Shown: positions 1 to 7,943 of the stretch, piece by piece
Layout: each line of letters starts with the position of its first letter
Position numbering within the stretch: the stretch's first letter is position 1
Assembly (NCBI GenBank): GCA_017561935.1
Contig: JAFZBE010000010.1
Location: 1-50,984, forward strand
DNA from: Bacteroidales bacterium
Lineage (GTDB): Bacteria; Bacteroidota; Bacteroidia; Bacteroidales; UBA3663
DNA length: 50,984 nt
Direction of reading: 5' to 3'
The notes under the pieces: generated by a model
Seen by the model: only the letters and a program-made list of their open reading frames with translations
Told to the model about the DNA's origin: nothing
Databases searched by the model: none
Made by a program: the position numbers and the translations under genes

Positions 1-83
1 TTAAGAGGGGTTAAGAGGGGGTTAAGAGGGGTTAAGAGGGGTTAAGAGGGGTTAAGAGGGGTTAAGAGGGGGTTAAGAGGGGG
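1..83. repeat. Decamer tandem repeat in a leftward leader, runs off the window
   Basis: Eight contiguous units of TTAAGAGGGG, three of them with one extra G, begin at the window edge and so may continue leftward. On the minus strand the unit reads CCCCTCTTAA. A leftward promoter lies just to the right, so the repeat would be in the 5' leader of a gene beyond the left edge. The plus strand has runs of four or five G separated by six bases and could form a G-quadruplex; that is inference. Similar C-rich words precede other start codons in this window. Confidence 0.9.
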
Positions 84-101
84 ACGTGGGTTTTATCGGG
101 G

Positions 102-133
102 CAAAGATAGGAAGAAGTTGCGAGAAATGCAAA
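102..133 (-). promoter_or_regulatory. Leftward Bacteroidetes promoter
   Basis: Read on the minus strand there is TTTG (130-133), a 20 bp gap and TATCTTTG (102-109), an exact fit to the Bacteroidetes housekeeping promoter. Transcription would start near position 95 and run left into the decamer repeat. Confidence 0.7.
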
Positions 134-221
134 TTTTGTCACCTAAAAGATGCAAAAATGGGTGAAAAAGTGCCGTTATTGCTCAGTGAAAACTAAAATC
201 GTACATTTTTTCATCAAAATA

Positions 222-253
222 TTTGGGAATTTCAAGAAATTCCTTTATCTTTG
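222..253 (+). promoter_or_regulatory. Promoter of the tRNA-His/tRNA-Glu unit
   Basis: TTTG at 222-225, a 20 bp gap and TATCTTTG at 246-253 match the Bacteroidetes consensus. The predicted start is about 22 bases upstream of the first tRNA. Confidence 0.75.
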
Positions 254-281
254 CACCCGCTAATCAAGATTTAGCCTATAT

Positions 282-356
282 GGTGGGTATAGTTCAGTTG
301 GTTAGAGCGACAGATTGTGGTTCTGTATGTCGTGGGTTCGAGTCCCACTACCCACC
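282..356 (+). tRNA. tRNA-His (GTG)
   Basis: A complete cloverleaf is visible: acceptor stem GGTGGGT paired with ACCCACC, T-arm GTGGGTTCGAGTCCCAC, and anticodon GTG in the loop TTGTGGT. The extra 5' G at 282 faces C356, which is the G-1/C73 identity pair of histidine tRNAs. The 3' CCA is not encoded. Confidence 0.95.
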
Positions 357-377
357 CAGCTTTTTCAAAGCCTATAT

Positions 378-449
378 GGCGCTTTCATCTAGCGGTTAGG
401 ATACCGGCCTCTCACGCCGGGTACACGGGTTCGAGTCCCGTAGGCGCTA
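378..449 (+). tRNA. tRNA-Glu (CTC)
   Basis: A cloverleaf with anticodon stem CCGGC/GCCGG and loop CTCTCAC gives anticodon CTC. The T-arm is ACGGGTTCGAGTCCCGT. The acceptor stem GGCGCTT pairs with AGGCGCT through two G:U pairs. It follows tRNA-His by 21 bases, so the two are probably cotranscribed. The 3' CCA is not encoded. Confidence 0.93.
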
Positions 450-454
450 CACTA

Positions 455-490
455 AACCAATCATCGAAAGGTGGTTGGTTTTTCTTTTTT
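455..490 (+). terminator. Terminator of the tRNA unit
   Basis: AACCAATC pairs with GGTTGGTT (473-480), including one G:U pair, and is followed by a T-rich run to 490. The placement 5 bases after tRNA-Glu fits an intrinsic terminator. Confidence 0.7.
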
Positions 491-517
491 CTCCCTTGAG
501 GTTTTGTTTTGTGGAGT

Positions 518-1363
518 TTATTCGAATGTCAGATAAGGGAGAATCAGTTGAATCTGTTCGGACGAGAACGTGCTAAGCTGTTGAAACTCTACAATAGAAG
601 CGATTCGCTTATGACGTGTGCGGTAACGAACTATTTCGACAGCCTGTTCGTGCGAGATATAAGGGTGTCGTTGCAGTTCTGACACAGTAGCATCATTGAC
701 ACGAATGAAGCGTAGTCGAGAGGCGTCGGTTGTGAACCAAATTGTACACCATTCCTCCATGTAATCTTTTGCGGCATCCCAGGTGAGAAATTCCTGCAGT
801 TGCCAGGGATTGTAGAATCCGCCGTAACGTTGGCGATATTTGAGTATCACCGATGCTGTTCGTTCGGCAATGCCAGGGATTCTGATGAGGGTCAGACTGT
901 CGATGGTATTGAGGTCAAACAGATGTGCCTCGGTGAATTTGCGTGGGCGTTCTTCCGTCTGAGGGGAAAAAAGTGCGGATTGGGTTACGTTGGTTCGGGA
1001 TGCACTATCGTATTTGGCGGTAGATTCATCTGAGGGTTGCAAAGGTTTGTCGTTCGGGGAGTTCCCTTGTCTGGACTTCGAAGACCCCTGACGATAATGG
1101 TCGGGGCTATTTCGATTGTATGAGTGATTGTAGCTGTTGCTCCTTTGGTTGTAGCTGTAGCTGGGTGTGGCATTGGGCAGAATGCGCAACCGGGTTGTGT
1201 CGGCCATCAGTTGGTTCACTTGGGCTTCGAGGATTTCGATGCGCTCCTCTTGTTGGTGCATCAAAACGAAGAAACGTGCCACACTGATACCCATCAGGAA
1301 GATGATGAGCACCATGAGGCTACGACGAAGGTGCGGAGGTATCAGCTTGCGATCGCCAGTCAT
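518..1363 (-). CDS. Membrane-anchored helix-hairpin-helix protein
   Basis: A protein of about 281 residues with one N-terminal membrane segment (LMVLIIFLMGISVARFF), then a short coiled stretch and a long low-complexity linker rich in Ser, Asn, Tyr and Arg. Two helix-hairpin-helix units make up the C-terminal half. The first contains DLNTIDSLTLIRIPGI followed by ILKYRQRYGGF, the ComEA/Tex-like pattern; the second (VNDATVSELQRHPYI) is more degenerate. HhH units bind DNA non-specifically through the backbone, so a role in DNA binding at the envelope is inferred, not shown. The start at 1363 is preferred because the upstream eight codons lie against a strong stem-loop. It lies downstream of the glycogen genes but need not share their function. 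Confidence 0.8.
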   Translation of the reverse strand: MTGDRKLIPPHLRRSLMVLIIFLMGISVARFFVLMHQQEERIEILEAQVNQLMADTTRLRILPNATPSYSYNQRSNSYNHSYNRNSPDHYRQGSSKSRQGNSPNDKPLQPSDESTAKYDSASRTNVTQSALFSPQTEERPRKFTEAHLFDLNTIDSLTLIRIPGIAERTASVILKYRQRYGGFYNPWQLQEFLTWDAAKDYMEEWCTIWFTTDASRLRFIRVNDATVSELQRHPYISHEQAVEIVRYRTRHKRIASIVEFQQLSTFSSEQIQLILPYLTFE

Positions 1364-1387
1364 TTTTGTAAGCGTAAGTAGGAACAT

Positions 1388-1426
1388 GCCAAATGGGATA
1401 CATGTGTTGCGTGTATCCCATTCGGC
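1388..1426. other. Strong stem-loop between GH57 and HhH genes
   Basis: GCCAAATGGGATACA (1388-1402) pairs with TGTATCCCATTCGGC (1412-1426) over 15 positions with one G:U pair. No T-run follows on either strand, so it is not a classical terminator. It lies directly before the HhH protein start and after the GH57 stop, and could act as an RNA processing or stabilising element. Confidence 0.65.
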
Positions 1427-1456
1427 AATATATGGATAGAAACCTAAGTCGGGGTG

Positions 1457-2803
1457 TTACTTCTCTTCCTTCTTAGCAGCTGGTTTCTTGGGAGCGGGCT
1501 TCTTGGGGGCTGGTTTCTTGGCAGAAGCTTTCTTTTCCTCAAGTTTCTTCTCAGCTTTTTCAAGCTGTGCCTGGAGTTTCTCAATCACCTTGCCCTGCTC
1601 GTTGATCTGCTTAAGCAGCGGGTTGAGTTCCTCGTTCTCAACTTCCTCTGGGAATTCCTGCTTGAGGCGGATCTCCATGTCGCTGACGATGTTCATATAG
1701 TTGGTGAATGCGTCGAAGCTGGAGTCGTATGGTGAGAATGGAACATAGGCACCCATCTTGGTTGACATGAACTTGAAGTGGTCGGCCGAAAGCAGATATG
1801 CAAAATCTTGACGGAGGATCTCGTTGTTGGACATGTGGAGACGCTCGGAGATCGAGTAGATGGCACGGATAGCCTCGTTCTGGAGGTCATTGCCCATCCA
1901 CGCGCTGACGTCCTTGTCATAGCCGTCCCAAGAAATGGGGTGACCAACGTTGGCAACAGCGATGGGTGAGATGTTCTCCCAGCATTCGGCAGGAGTAGCA
2001 AAGCGGATTCCCTTCTGCTCGGCGAAATATGGCAGGGCCTTGAAGAAGTTGAAGATGCCGCTCGACTCGGGATTCATGCCTCCGATGACATCGAAGTTCA
2101 TGGCGATAAGATAAACCTTCTCTTCGGCAGGGGAATCAGCAATCCAGCCCATGTACTGGCCAGCGTCGAGACCATATTGGAAGTTGAGGCATATATCCTC
2201 AGAGAGCTTGGTGTTGCGGAACATCAGGCCCACATCCTGTTTGGCAGCGGTGGAGTAAACGTAGTTGGGCGACTTCCAGCCAAGGACGTGGCGGGTTCCC
2301 TCGGTCACGACACCCTTGAAGCCCATAGCGGCAATCTCGGCTCCGATCTCATCATTGTAGATGAAGCCCGTGTTGACGAAGGTCTTGGAGTTATACTGGA
2401 AGGTATCGCTGATGATCTTCTTCTGGAGGTCAACCTGATACTTGAAGTCCTCTGGATCGACAAGCGAAGAGAGTGAGTGAGAATAGGTCTCGCAGCAGAG
2501 CTCGCAGCAACCGGTGGCAACCAGCTCACGCACGCAGTCGAGGAACTCGGGGCAATACATTTCGAACTGCTCCATGGCTACACCCGAGATGGAAAGAGCT
2601 ACCTTGAACTTCTTGTCGGAAGCCTCAATCATTTCCAGAAGCATCTTCGAAGCAGGGATATAGCTCTGATATGCCAAGCGCTTTAGGATTTCCTCGTTGG
2701 CATAATCGTCATAATAGTAATGGTCTGCACCGATATCGTAGAAACGATATTTCTTCAGACGGAAAGGCTGATGTATCTCAAACAGCAAACAAACGGTTTT
2801 CAT
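1457..2803 (-). CDS. GH57 family alpha-amylase/glucanotransferase
   Basis: A protein of about 448 residues opening with MKTVCLLFEIHQPFRL, the N-terminal signature of glycoside hydrolase family 57 (the HQPF block). GH57 enzymes act on alpha-1,4-glucans with a retaining mechanism. There is no signal peptide, so it acts in the cytoplasm. After residue ~395 the sequence becomes a charged coiled coil and ends in a Lys/Pro/Ala tail with repeated KKPAP units. Such tails are unusual for the catalytic core and may mediate self-association or anionic polymer binding (inference). The ATG at 2803 is preferred over an in-frame TTG nine bases upstream. It is the last gene of the GH133-GT-GH57 set, an order I recall from Bacteroides glycogen loci. 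Confidence 0.9.
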   Translation of the reverse strand: MKTVCLLFEIHQPFRLKKYRFYDIGADHYYYDDYANEEILKRLAYQSYIPASKMLLEMIEASDKKFKVALSISGVAMEQFEMYCPEFLDCVRELVATGCCELCCETYSHSLSSLVDPEDFKYQVDLQKKIISDTFQYNSKTFVNTGFIYNDEIGAEIAAMGFKGVVTEGTRHVLGWKSPNYVYSTAAKQDVGLMFRNTKLSEDICLNFQYGLDAGQYMGWIADSPAEEKVYLIAMNFDVIGGMNPESSGIFNFFKALPYFAEQKGIRFATPAECWENISPIAVANVGHPISWDGYDKDVSAWMGNDLQNEAIRAIYSISERLHMSNNEILRQDFAYLLSADHFKFMSTKMGAYVPFSPYDSSFDAFTNYMNIVSDMEIRLKQEFPEEVENEELNPLLKQINEQGKVIEKLQAQLEKAEKKLEEKKASAKKPAPKKPAPKKPAAKKEEK

Positions 2804-2840
2804 AATTAACAATTAAAAGAATTAATAATTAACAATTAAA
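2804..2840 (-). repeat. Duplicated 14-nt word in the GH57 leader
   Basis: AATTAACAATTAAA occurs at 2804-2817 and again at 2827-2840, a 23-base period, filling the 51-base gap between the glycosyltransferase stop and the GH57 start. It touches the GH57 initiation codon. Confidence 0.85.
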
Positions 2841-2854
2841 TTCCTGGTCGCTGT

Positions 2855-4138
2855 TTAGGACCAGCCTAATAATCTCTTGTAAGCGTCAACAACGCGGCGG
2901 CCTACCTTCTCCCAAGTAATCTGGTTGACCTCGTTGCGACCCTTCTCTTGCATGAACTTGTGAAGTTCGGGATAGGTAATAAGGGCATACATGGCGTCGG
3001 CCATGGCATCGATGTCCCAATAGTCGCACTTGAAGCAATAGTCGAGAATTTCACCGCAGCCCGATTGCTTCGAGATGATCGAAGGCACACCACACTGCAT
3101 GGCCTCAAGTGGAGAGATGCCGAACGGTTCAGATACCGAAGGCATTACATAGACATCGCTGACCTTGAACATTTCATACACCTGCTTGCCGCGAAGGAAG
3201 CCGGTGAAGTGGAATCGGTCGGCCAGTCCCTTCTGCGCTACCAGATGAATCATCGATTCCATCAGGTCGCCGTTGCCCGCCATCACGACGCGTGCATTGG
3301 GCGCTTTCTGCAGGCAGCGTGAGGCAGCCTCGACAAAGTATTCACAGCCTTTCTGTGCCGTGATACGGCCCAGGAAAGTGATGACTTTCTCGTCGGTGCC
3401 GCGCTTGGCCTCCATGTCAAGCACTTCCTGCGACATGGGTTCCACGGCGTTGTGCATGGCAATACACTTGGCGGGATCCTGATGATAATGGTTGATGACT
3501 GTCTGACGTGTCAGCTCGGATACGCACTGGATTTGGTCGGCGTTGTTCATGCCATCGAGCTCGATCTTGAAGGTCGGGTCGTTGGCATCGCACATGCCTC
3601 GTGTGCGGTCGAACTGCGTGGCGTGAACGTGGATGACGAGGGGCTTGCCGGTCACTTGCTTGGCATGGATGCCGGCGGGATAGGTGAGCCAGTCGTGGGC
3701 ATGGATCACATCGAAGCCGCCATGCTGCAATACCTTGCGGGCAATGACACCTGCTACAATGGAATAGTTGTTGATTTCCTCCAACAGGTTCTTAGGATAT
3801 TTGCCCGAGAACTCGATGCATCCGAGGTCATTGGTGTAGAGGTTGCTGAAATCAGCGTAGATGCAGTTGCGCAGGTCATAGTATTCCTGAGGATCCATCA
3901 CATGACCCTGACGCTTCTGTACGTAGTCCCAATCGACGTCCTTCCAAACCACTGGCGTATTGGATGCGCCAATGATGTGTACGAAGTCTTTGATTTCGTC
4001 GCCTTGTGGCTTTGGCAGGACAAAGGTGACATCACATTCTCCTGTGTTGACGACGCCGCGCACGATACCGAACGAGGCTGGTCCGAGACCACCGAGGATA
4101 TGAGGAGGCCATTCCCAGCCAAACATTAATGCTTTCAT
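2855..4138 (-). CDS. Glycogen/starch-synthase-like glycosyltransferase
   Basis: A 427-residue GT-B fold protein. The N-terminus, MKALMFGWEWPPHILGGLG, carries the glycine-rich acceptor loop (GGLG) of glycogen synthases. HAHDWLTYPAG and IHVHATQFDR are typical of the GT4/GT5 clan. The C-terminal half has the sugar-nucleotide site: GRITAQKG, then SVSEPFGISPLEAMQCG, the E-x7-E block. The expected reaction is transfer of glucose from a nucleotide sugar to an alpha-1,4-glucan. It is shorter than E. coli GlgA (about 477 residues). There is no signal peptide. It lies between the debranching enzyme and GH57, which supports a storage-glycogen role. Donor preference (UDP- or ADP-glucose) cannot be read from the sequence. 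Confidence 0.9.
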   Translation of the reverse strand: MKALMFGWEWPPHILGGLGPASFGIVRGVVNTGECDVTFVLPKPQGDEIKDFVHIIGASNTPVVWKDVDWDYVQKRQGHVMDPQEYYDLRNCIYADFSNLYTNDLGCIEFSGKYPKNLLEEINNYSIVAGVIARKVLQHGGFDVIHAHDWLTYPAGIHAKQVTGKPLVIHVHATQFDRTRGMCDANDPTFKIELDGMNNADQIQCVSELTRQTVINHYHQDPAKCIAMHNAVEPMSQEVLDMEAKRGTDEKVITFLGRITAQKGCEYFVEAASRCLQKAPNARVVMAGNGDLMESMIHLVAQKGLADRFHFTGFLRGKQVYEMFKVSDVYVMPSVSEPFGISPLEAMQCGVPSIISKQSGCGEILDYCFKCDYWDIDAMADAMYALITYPELHKFMQEKGRNEVNQITWEKVGRRVVDAYKRLLGWS

Positions 4139-4146
4139 ACAAATAT

Positions 4147-4260
4147 TAGGGTTTGAGAGGTTATGAGGGGTTCGAGGGGTTCTAGAGGCTCGAGACGGTT
4201 GTGGGCAGGCAACCTTTCGAACTTTTCCTGACCTTTCGAACTTTTCTTAACCTATTAAAA
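4147..4260 (-). repeat. Bipartite purine/pyrimidine repeat upstream of the glycosyltransferase
   Basis: On the minus (transcribed) strand the spacer has two copies of AAAAGTTCGAAAGG, a short turn, then a C-rich tract with CTAGAACCCCTCGAACCCCTC. The purine arm can fold onto the pyrimidine arm. It fills the whole gap between the GH133 stop and the GT start. The same two-part design recurs at 41913-42035. Confidence 0.75.
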
Positions 4261-6222
4261 TTATTGTTTTTTTCTTGTTTGCGCAACGTAACGATCCAGG
4301 AAGTCCAGGGCACGCAGGATCTCGGCCTGGTTGATAGAGAGCGACTGGGCTCCATGTCCGCGGAATGGCGGGTTGCCATCATAGACTTCCGACACAGTGC
4401 CGATGCAGTGACGGCCCATCTCTTCCTCGTAGGCCCATAGGCGACGTGTGATAAAGGCGACGCCGGAGTTGGTGAACACCGAAAGGTAGGCTTCAGCATA
4501 AATGCCGAGGAGCCATGGCCAGCAGGCACCGTTGTGATAGGCGGCATTGCGCTGGCTGACATTGCCCCAATAGTTGGGACGATAGAGTCCGGCGGTAGGT
4601 GTCAGTGAACGGATGCCCTTGGGTGTCAGCAGTTCTCTGGTCACCATGTCGAGCACAGCTTTGCGTTCGGGTTTGGTGAATGGAGTATAGCGCAGACCGA
4701 TGGCGAAGAGCTGGTTCGGGCGAACGTCGGCACACTTGAAGTCCTCGGTGATGTAATCGTAGAGATAACCTGTGGGCGTGGTGAACAGACGCTTGAAGTT
4801 GGCTTCGTACTTCTCGGCAAGCAGGTCAAGGGCTTCGATCTTGTCGGCATTCTTTTTTGCGTCCACATTATATAGGTCAATCAGCAACTTGATGGCATTG
4901 TACCAGAGGGCATTGAACTCAACGATATAGCCGGTGCGGTAGGTGATGGGATGATTGAATTCGGTAGCATTCATCCAGGTGATGGCTTGTCCTGCTGCAT
5001 CGACATAGACCAGACCATTCTCGCGCACCTCCAGATCGGAATTGCCATCGATAATGTAGTTGATTACTTCCTCAACAAAACCGCCATACTTGGCAGCAGC
5101 CTTTTCAAAGCCGGCGCGTAGTGCATATTGCTGCACAGCCCAAACGGCCCAAAGGGGGATGTCGGGGTAGTTGATCTCATGGATGGTCTTGTCAACCTCG
5201 TGGTTTTGCATGTAGTTGCGCAGAGCCTCGATACCACTTGCCATAATCTTGTGGTATTCCGGCTCGTCGCCAATGACGAGGGTCGAACCGGGCACAGCGA
5301 TGAACTGGTCGCGAGCACGTACCTTGAACCAGGGATAGCCGGCGATGATGTAGTCCTTGCCGTCGCGTTCGATGATGTTGCTGGTAGCAGAGATCTTAAG
5401 GCAGTTGAAGAAGCTGTCGCGTGTGGTACGGAGCTTCATCTCACGCGTGAATAGTGCCTTCAGTCCATTTGGCTTGATGGGTGTGATGCCTCCCGAGAAG
5501 ACTACGCTTTCGCCCTTCTTGATTGAGAACTCGAAATAGCCGGGCATGAAAAGGTCTTCCTTGTATCCATAGCCACGTACCTGCTCACGCGGATACTCGA
5601 CACCTATGTTCCAGTCCGGGTGACTGTGCCACTGGTTCTCTTTCGAAAGCTGCATGTAGAGGGTAGGATAGCCGGGATAGAGGCAGGAACCGATGCCATT
5701 CTCCACAACCTCGTAGTTGTAGTTCACCTGGTTGTTGCGCTGGGTGAGCTCGTTCACATTGCGGAAGGCGAGCTGTGGGCGCAGCCTCAATGTGGTCTCG
5801 CTGTGGGCATCGACCAAGGTGTAACGGATGATGACACGTGGCTCGTGTAGCACCACAAGGCTTTCACGAGTCAGGATGACACCACCCACACGATAGGTGT
5901 TGGTGGAGATGGTCTCACAATTAAACTCACGGATGTACTTGTGTCCACGGGGGGCAAAGGTGTCGCCCTCATACTTGTGGATGCCAAGATTGAACTCTGC
6001 GCCATGCTGTATGACAGTCTCATCGAGGGATGAAAGCAATACATGGTTGTCGTCATCCAGCTCCGGGATAGGAATCACCAACAGGCCGTGATACTTGCGG
6101 GTGTTGCATCCTGTCACCGAAGTGCTTGAGTAAGCTCCACTTTTGTTGGTGCGGAGATACTCAATGTCAAGAGATTGCTCAAGGTTGGTAAGCAGAGTCT
6201 TGTCAAACTTCAGATAGCTCAT
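4261..6222 (-). CDS. Glycogen debranching enzyme, GH133 (archaeal/Bacteroidetes type)
   Basis: A protein of about 653 residues from the ATG at 6222. The N-terminal beta-sandwich starts with EYLRTNKSGAYSSTSVTG followed by NTRKYHGLL, the hallmark of amylo-alpha-1,6-glucosidase N-terminal domains. The C-terminal (alpha/alpha)6 barrel contains FKVRARDQFIAVPG, GQAITWMNA and YHNGACWPWLLG, all typical of GDE C-terminal domains. It hydrolyses alpha-1,6 branch points of glycogen in the cytoplasm. The reading frame extends 33 codons upstream, but that stretch crosses the predicted transcription start, so it is not coding. It is the first gene of the glycogen set and has its own promoter. Confidence 0.93.
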   Translation of the reverse strand: MSYLKFDKTLLTNLEQSLDIEYLRTNKSGAYSSTSVTGCNTRKYHGLLVIPIPELDDDNHVLLSSLDETVIQHGAEFNLGIHKYEGDTFAPRGHKYIREFNCETISTNTYRVGGVILTRESLVVLHEPRVIIRYTLVDAHSETTLRLRPQLAFRNVNELTQRNNQVNYNYEVVENGIGSCLYPGYPTLYMQLSKENQWHSHPDWNIGVEYPREQVRGYGYKEDLFMPGYFEFSIKKGESVVFSGGITPIKPNGLKALFTREMKLRTTRDSFFNCLKISATSNIIERDGKDYIIAGYPWFKVRARDQFIAVPGSTLVIGDEPEYHKIMASGIEALRNYMQNHEVDKTIHEINYPDIPLWAVWAVQQYALRAGFEKAAAKYGGFVEEVINYIIDGNSDLEVRENGLVYVDAAGQAITWMNATEFNHPITYRTGYIVEFNALWYNAIKLLIDLYNVDAKKNADKIEALDLLAEKYEANFKRLFTTPTGYLYDYITEDFKCADVRPNQLFAIGLRYTPFTKPERKAVLDMVTRELLTPKGIRSLTPTAGLYRPNYWGNVSQRNAAYHNGACWPWLLGIYAEAYLSVFTNSGVAFITRRLWAYEEEMGRHCIGTVSEVYDGNPPFRGHGAQSLSINQAEILRALDFLDRYVAQTRKKQ

Positions 6223-6295
6223 ATAGATTAGATTATCGGGTATAATTTGGTTGATACACGGTATATGCGTGCCTATAAGACACTTTATTTCGTTG

Positions 6296-6327
6296 CAAAT
6301 ATAACGTAAAGTTTCAAACATTCCAAA
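6296..6327 (-). promoter_or_regulatory. Promoter of the glycogen (GH133-GT-GH57) operon
   Basis: On the minus strand TTTG (6324-6327), a 20 bp gap and TATATTTG (6296-6303) form an exact Bacteroidetes promoter about 75 bases upstream of the GH133 start. Confidence 0.75.
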
Positions 6328-6331
6328 TTTT

Positions 6332-6370
6332 TTGACAAAATAGTGCTTATTTTCACACTATATTTGTCAA
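6332..6370. promoter_or_regulatory. Long inverted repeat between GH133 and tetR
   Basis: TTGACAAAATAGTG (6332-6345) and CACTATATTTGTCAA (6356-6370) are reverse complements apart from one inserted base, around a 10-base centre. The element lies just upstream of the GH133 -33 box in the divergent region shared with the TetR-family gene. It is a plausible repressor operator, but no binding is shown. Confidence 0.55.
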
Positions 6371-6422
6371 TTTTATGTTTTCGAGCATAAAAACGAACGT
6401 AATTATCAAAAAATTCATTCCT

Positions 6423-6456
6423 TTTGGCGAACGTATGATTATAATGTGTACTTTTG
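6423..6456 (+). promoter_or_regulatory. Promoter of the tetR-fabG-rluA genes
   Basis: TTTG at 6423-6426 and TACTTTTG at 6449-6456, with a 22 bp gap, a slightly long spacer. Two copies of CGAACGTA (6394-6401 and 6428-6435) flank or overlap it and might be regulator sites. Confidence 0.55.
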
Positions 6457-6499
6457 CACACAAATCATAAAAGTGAGCAATTCCGCTCCAGCGTTTTGT

Positions 6500-7108
6500 A
6501 TGAGTGTAAATACAAGATCAGAACTTATCGAAGTGGCCCGTCAATTGTTTGCCACCAAGGGCTTTGACAATACGACGATGAACGAGATTGCCGCAAACTC
6601 GAAGAAGGGAAGGCGTACTCTTTATACGTATTTCAAGTCGAAGTCGGAGATCTTTCTTGCTGTCGTTGACAGTGAGATGAGTCACATCATCGAAGCCATC
6701 GAAGAGATACCTCCGCTTGAGATTCCTGCCGACGAGAAGCTCAAGCGTTATATCATTTGCCGCCTCGATCAGGTGCGCAATACGGTGATTCGTAATGGCT
6801 CGCTCAAGGCGGAGTTCTTCCGCGATGTCATTCAGCTCGAACATGCGCGTCGTCGTCTCGATGTGCGCGAACTGAGCATTTTGCGCAGCATCTTGCAGCA
6901 GGGCATCGAGGAGGGCACCTTCGATATCGACAATGCTTCGGTTGTGGCTGTCACGATTCATTATGCTTTGCGTGGCCTGGATTTGCCCAACATCCGCGGT
7001 CAGTTCACAGCCTTGGGCGTGCCAACAGCTCGGCTTCGCGAGTGCATCTTCAAGATGATTTTCTATGGCATCGTCCGTACTCATGCCCGATCCTATACAC
7101 ATTATTAA
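6500..7108 (+). CDS. TetR/AcrR family transcriptional regulator
   Basis: A 202-residue protein from the ATG at 6500. The N-terminal helix-turn-helix is clear: ELIEVARQLFATKGFDNTT, then MNEIAANSKKGRRTLYTYF and KSKSEIF, the canonical TetR DNA-binding block. The remainder is a helical ligand/dimer domain without recognisable specificity. The reading frame extends 18 codons upstream, but that part lies at the predicted start of transcription. It is followed 76 bases later by fabG and is divergent from GH133. It may control its own operon, the glycogen operon, or both; the ligand is unknown. Confidence 0.88.
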   Translation: MSVNTRSELIEVARQLFATKGFDNTTMNEIAANSKKGRRTLYTYFKSKSEIFLAVVDSEMSHIIEAIEEIPPLEIPADEKLKRYIICRLDQVRNTVIRNGSLKAEFFRDVIQLEHARRRLDVRELSILRSILQQGIEEGTFDIDNASVVAVTIHYALRGLDLPNIRGQFTALGVPTARLRECIFKMIFYGIVRTHARSYTHY

Positions 7109-7122
7109 AATGGATAATGATA

Positions 7123-7145
7123 GTGGCTATAGTCAATATAGTCAC
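7123..7145 (+). other. Stem-loop between tetR and fabG
   Basis: GTGGCTATA (7123-7131) and TATAGTCAC (7137-7145) pair around a five-base loop with one G:U pair. No T-run follows, so read-through into fabG is expected. Confidence 0.5.
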
Positions 7146-7184
7146 TTAAGACAATAAAGAAACTATTCGAAAAAATTACAACTT

Positions 7185-7943
7185 ATGAAACTCCTCGAAG
7201 GAAAAGTGGCACTCATTACAGGTGCTGCACGTGGCATTGGCAACGCCATTGCCCACAAGTTCGCCATTGAAGGCGCTGATATCGCATTTACCGACCTCGC
7301 CCTCAACGACGAGCATCTTGCCAACATCAATCGTGCTGCAGAAGAGATAGCAGCGCATGGCGTCAAGTGCATCGGCTACGCATCGAATGCTGCCGATTTT
7401 GCCGAGACTGAGGCCGTGGTGGCAAAGATCAAGGAAGATTTCGGTCGCATCGATATCCTTGTCAACAATGCAGGTATCACAAAAGACGGACTTATGCTCC
7501 GCATGTCGGAAGCCCAGTGGGATGCGGTCATCAACGTCAACCTCAAGTCGGCATTCAACTTCATTCATGCCTGCTGTCCCATCATGCTTCGTCAAAAGGG
7601 CGGTTCGATTATCAACATGTCGTCGGTGGTAGGTGTGCACGGCAATGCAGGACAGTGCAATTACTCTGCTTCAAAGGCCGGTATGATCGCACTCGCCAAG
7701 TCTATCGCTCAGGAGATGGGTCCCAAGGGTATCCGTGCCAACGCTGTTGCCCCAGGTTTCATCGAGACAGCCATGACAGCCCAACTGCCACAGGCTGTGC
7801 GTGACGAGTGGATGAAGAAGATTCCTCTTCGCCGAGGTGGACAGACCGAAGACATCGCCAATGTCTGCGTATTCCTTGCCAGCGATATGTCGAGCTACGT
7901 CAGCGGTCAGGTCATCCAGATTGATGGCGGTATGAATATGTGA
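7185..7943 (+). CDS. fabG: 3-oxoacyl-ACP reductase FabG
   Basis: A 252-residue short-chain dehydrogenase. It has the NADP-binding motif TGAARGIG near the N-terminus, NNAG at about residue 90, the catalytic Ser in INMSSVVG, and the YSASK Tyr/Lys pair. It ends with SGQVIQIDGGMNM, the usual FabG C-terminus. It reduces 3-oxoacyl-ACP in the fatty-acid elongation cycle. Length and C-terminus fit FabG better than other SDRs, though SDR substrate calls are never certain from sequence. Its stop codon overlaps the start of the next gene (ATGTGATGG), so the two are translationally coupled. Confidence 0.88.
   Translation: MKLLEGKVALITGAARGIGNAIAHKFAIEGADIAFTDLALNDEHLANINRAAEEIAAHGVKCIGYASNAADFAETEAVVAKIKEDFGRIDILVNNAGITKDGLMLRMSEAQWDAVINVNLKSAFNFIHACCPIMLRQKGGSIINMSSVVGVHGNAGQCNYSASKAGMIALAKSIAQEMGPKGIRANAVAPGFIETAMTAQLPQAVRDEWMKKIPLRRGGQTEDIANVCVFLASDMSSYVSGQVIQIDGGMNM

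Noticed and set aside
1..83. CRISPR array or telomere-like end
   Set aside because: Units are contiguous 10-11 bases with no spacers, and they lie inside a predicted transcribed leader.
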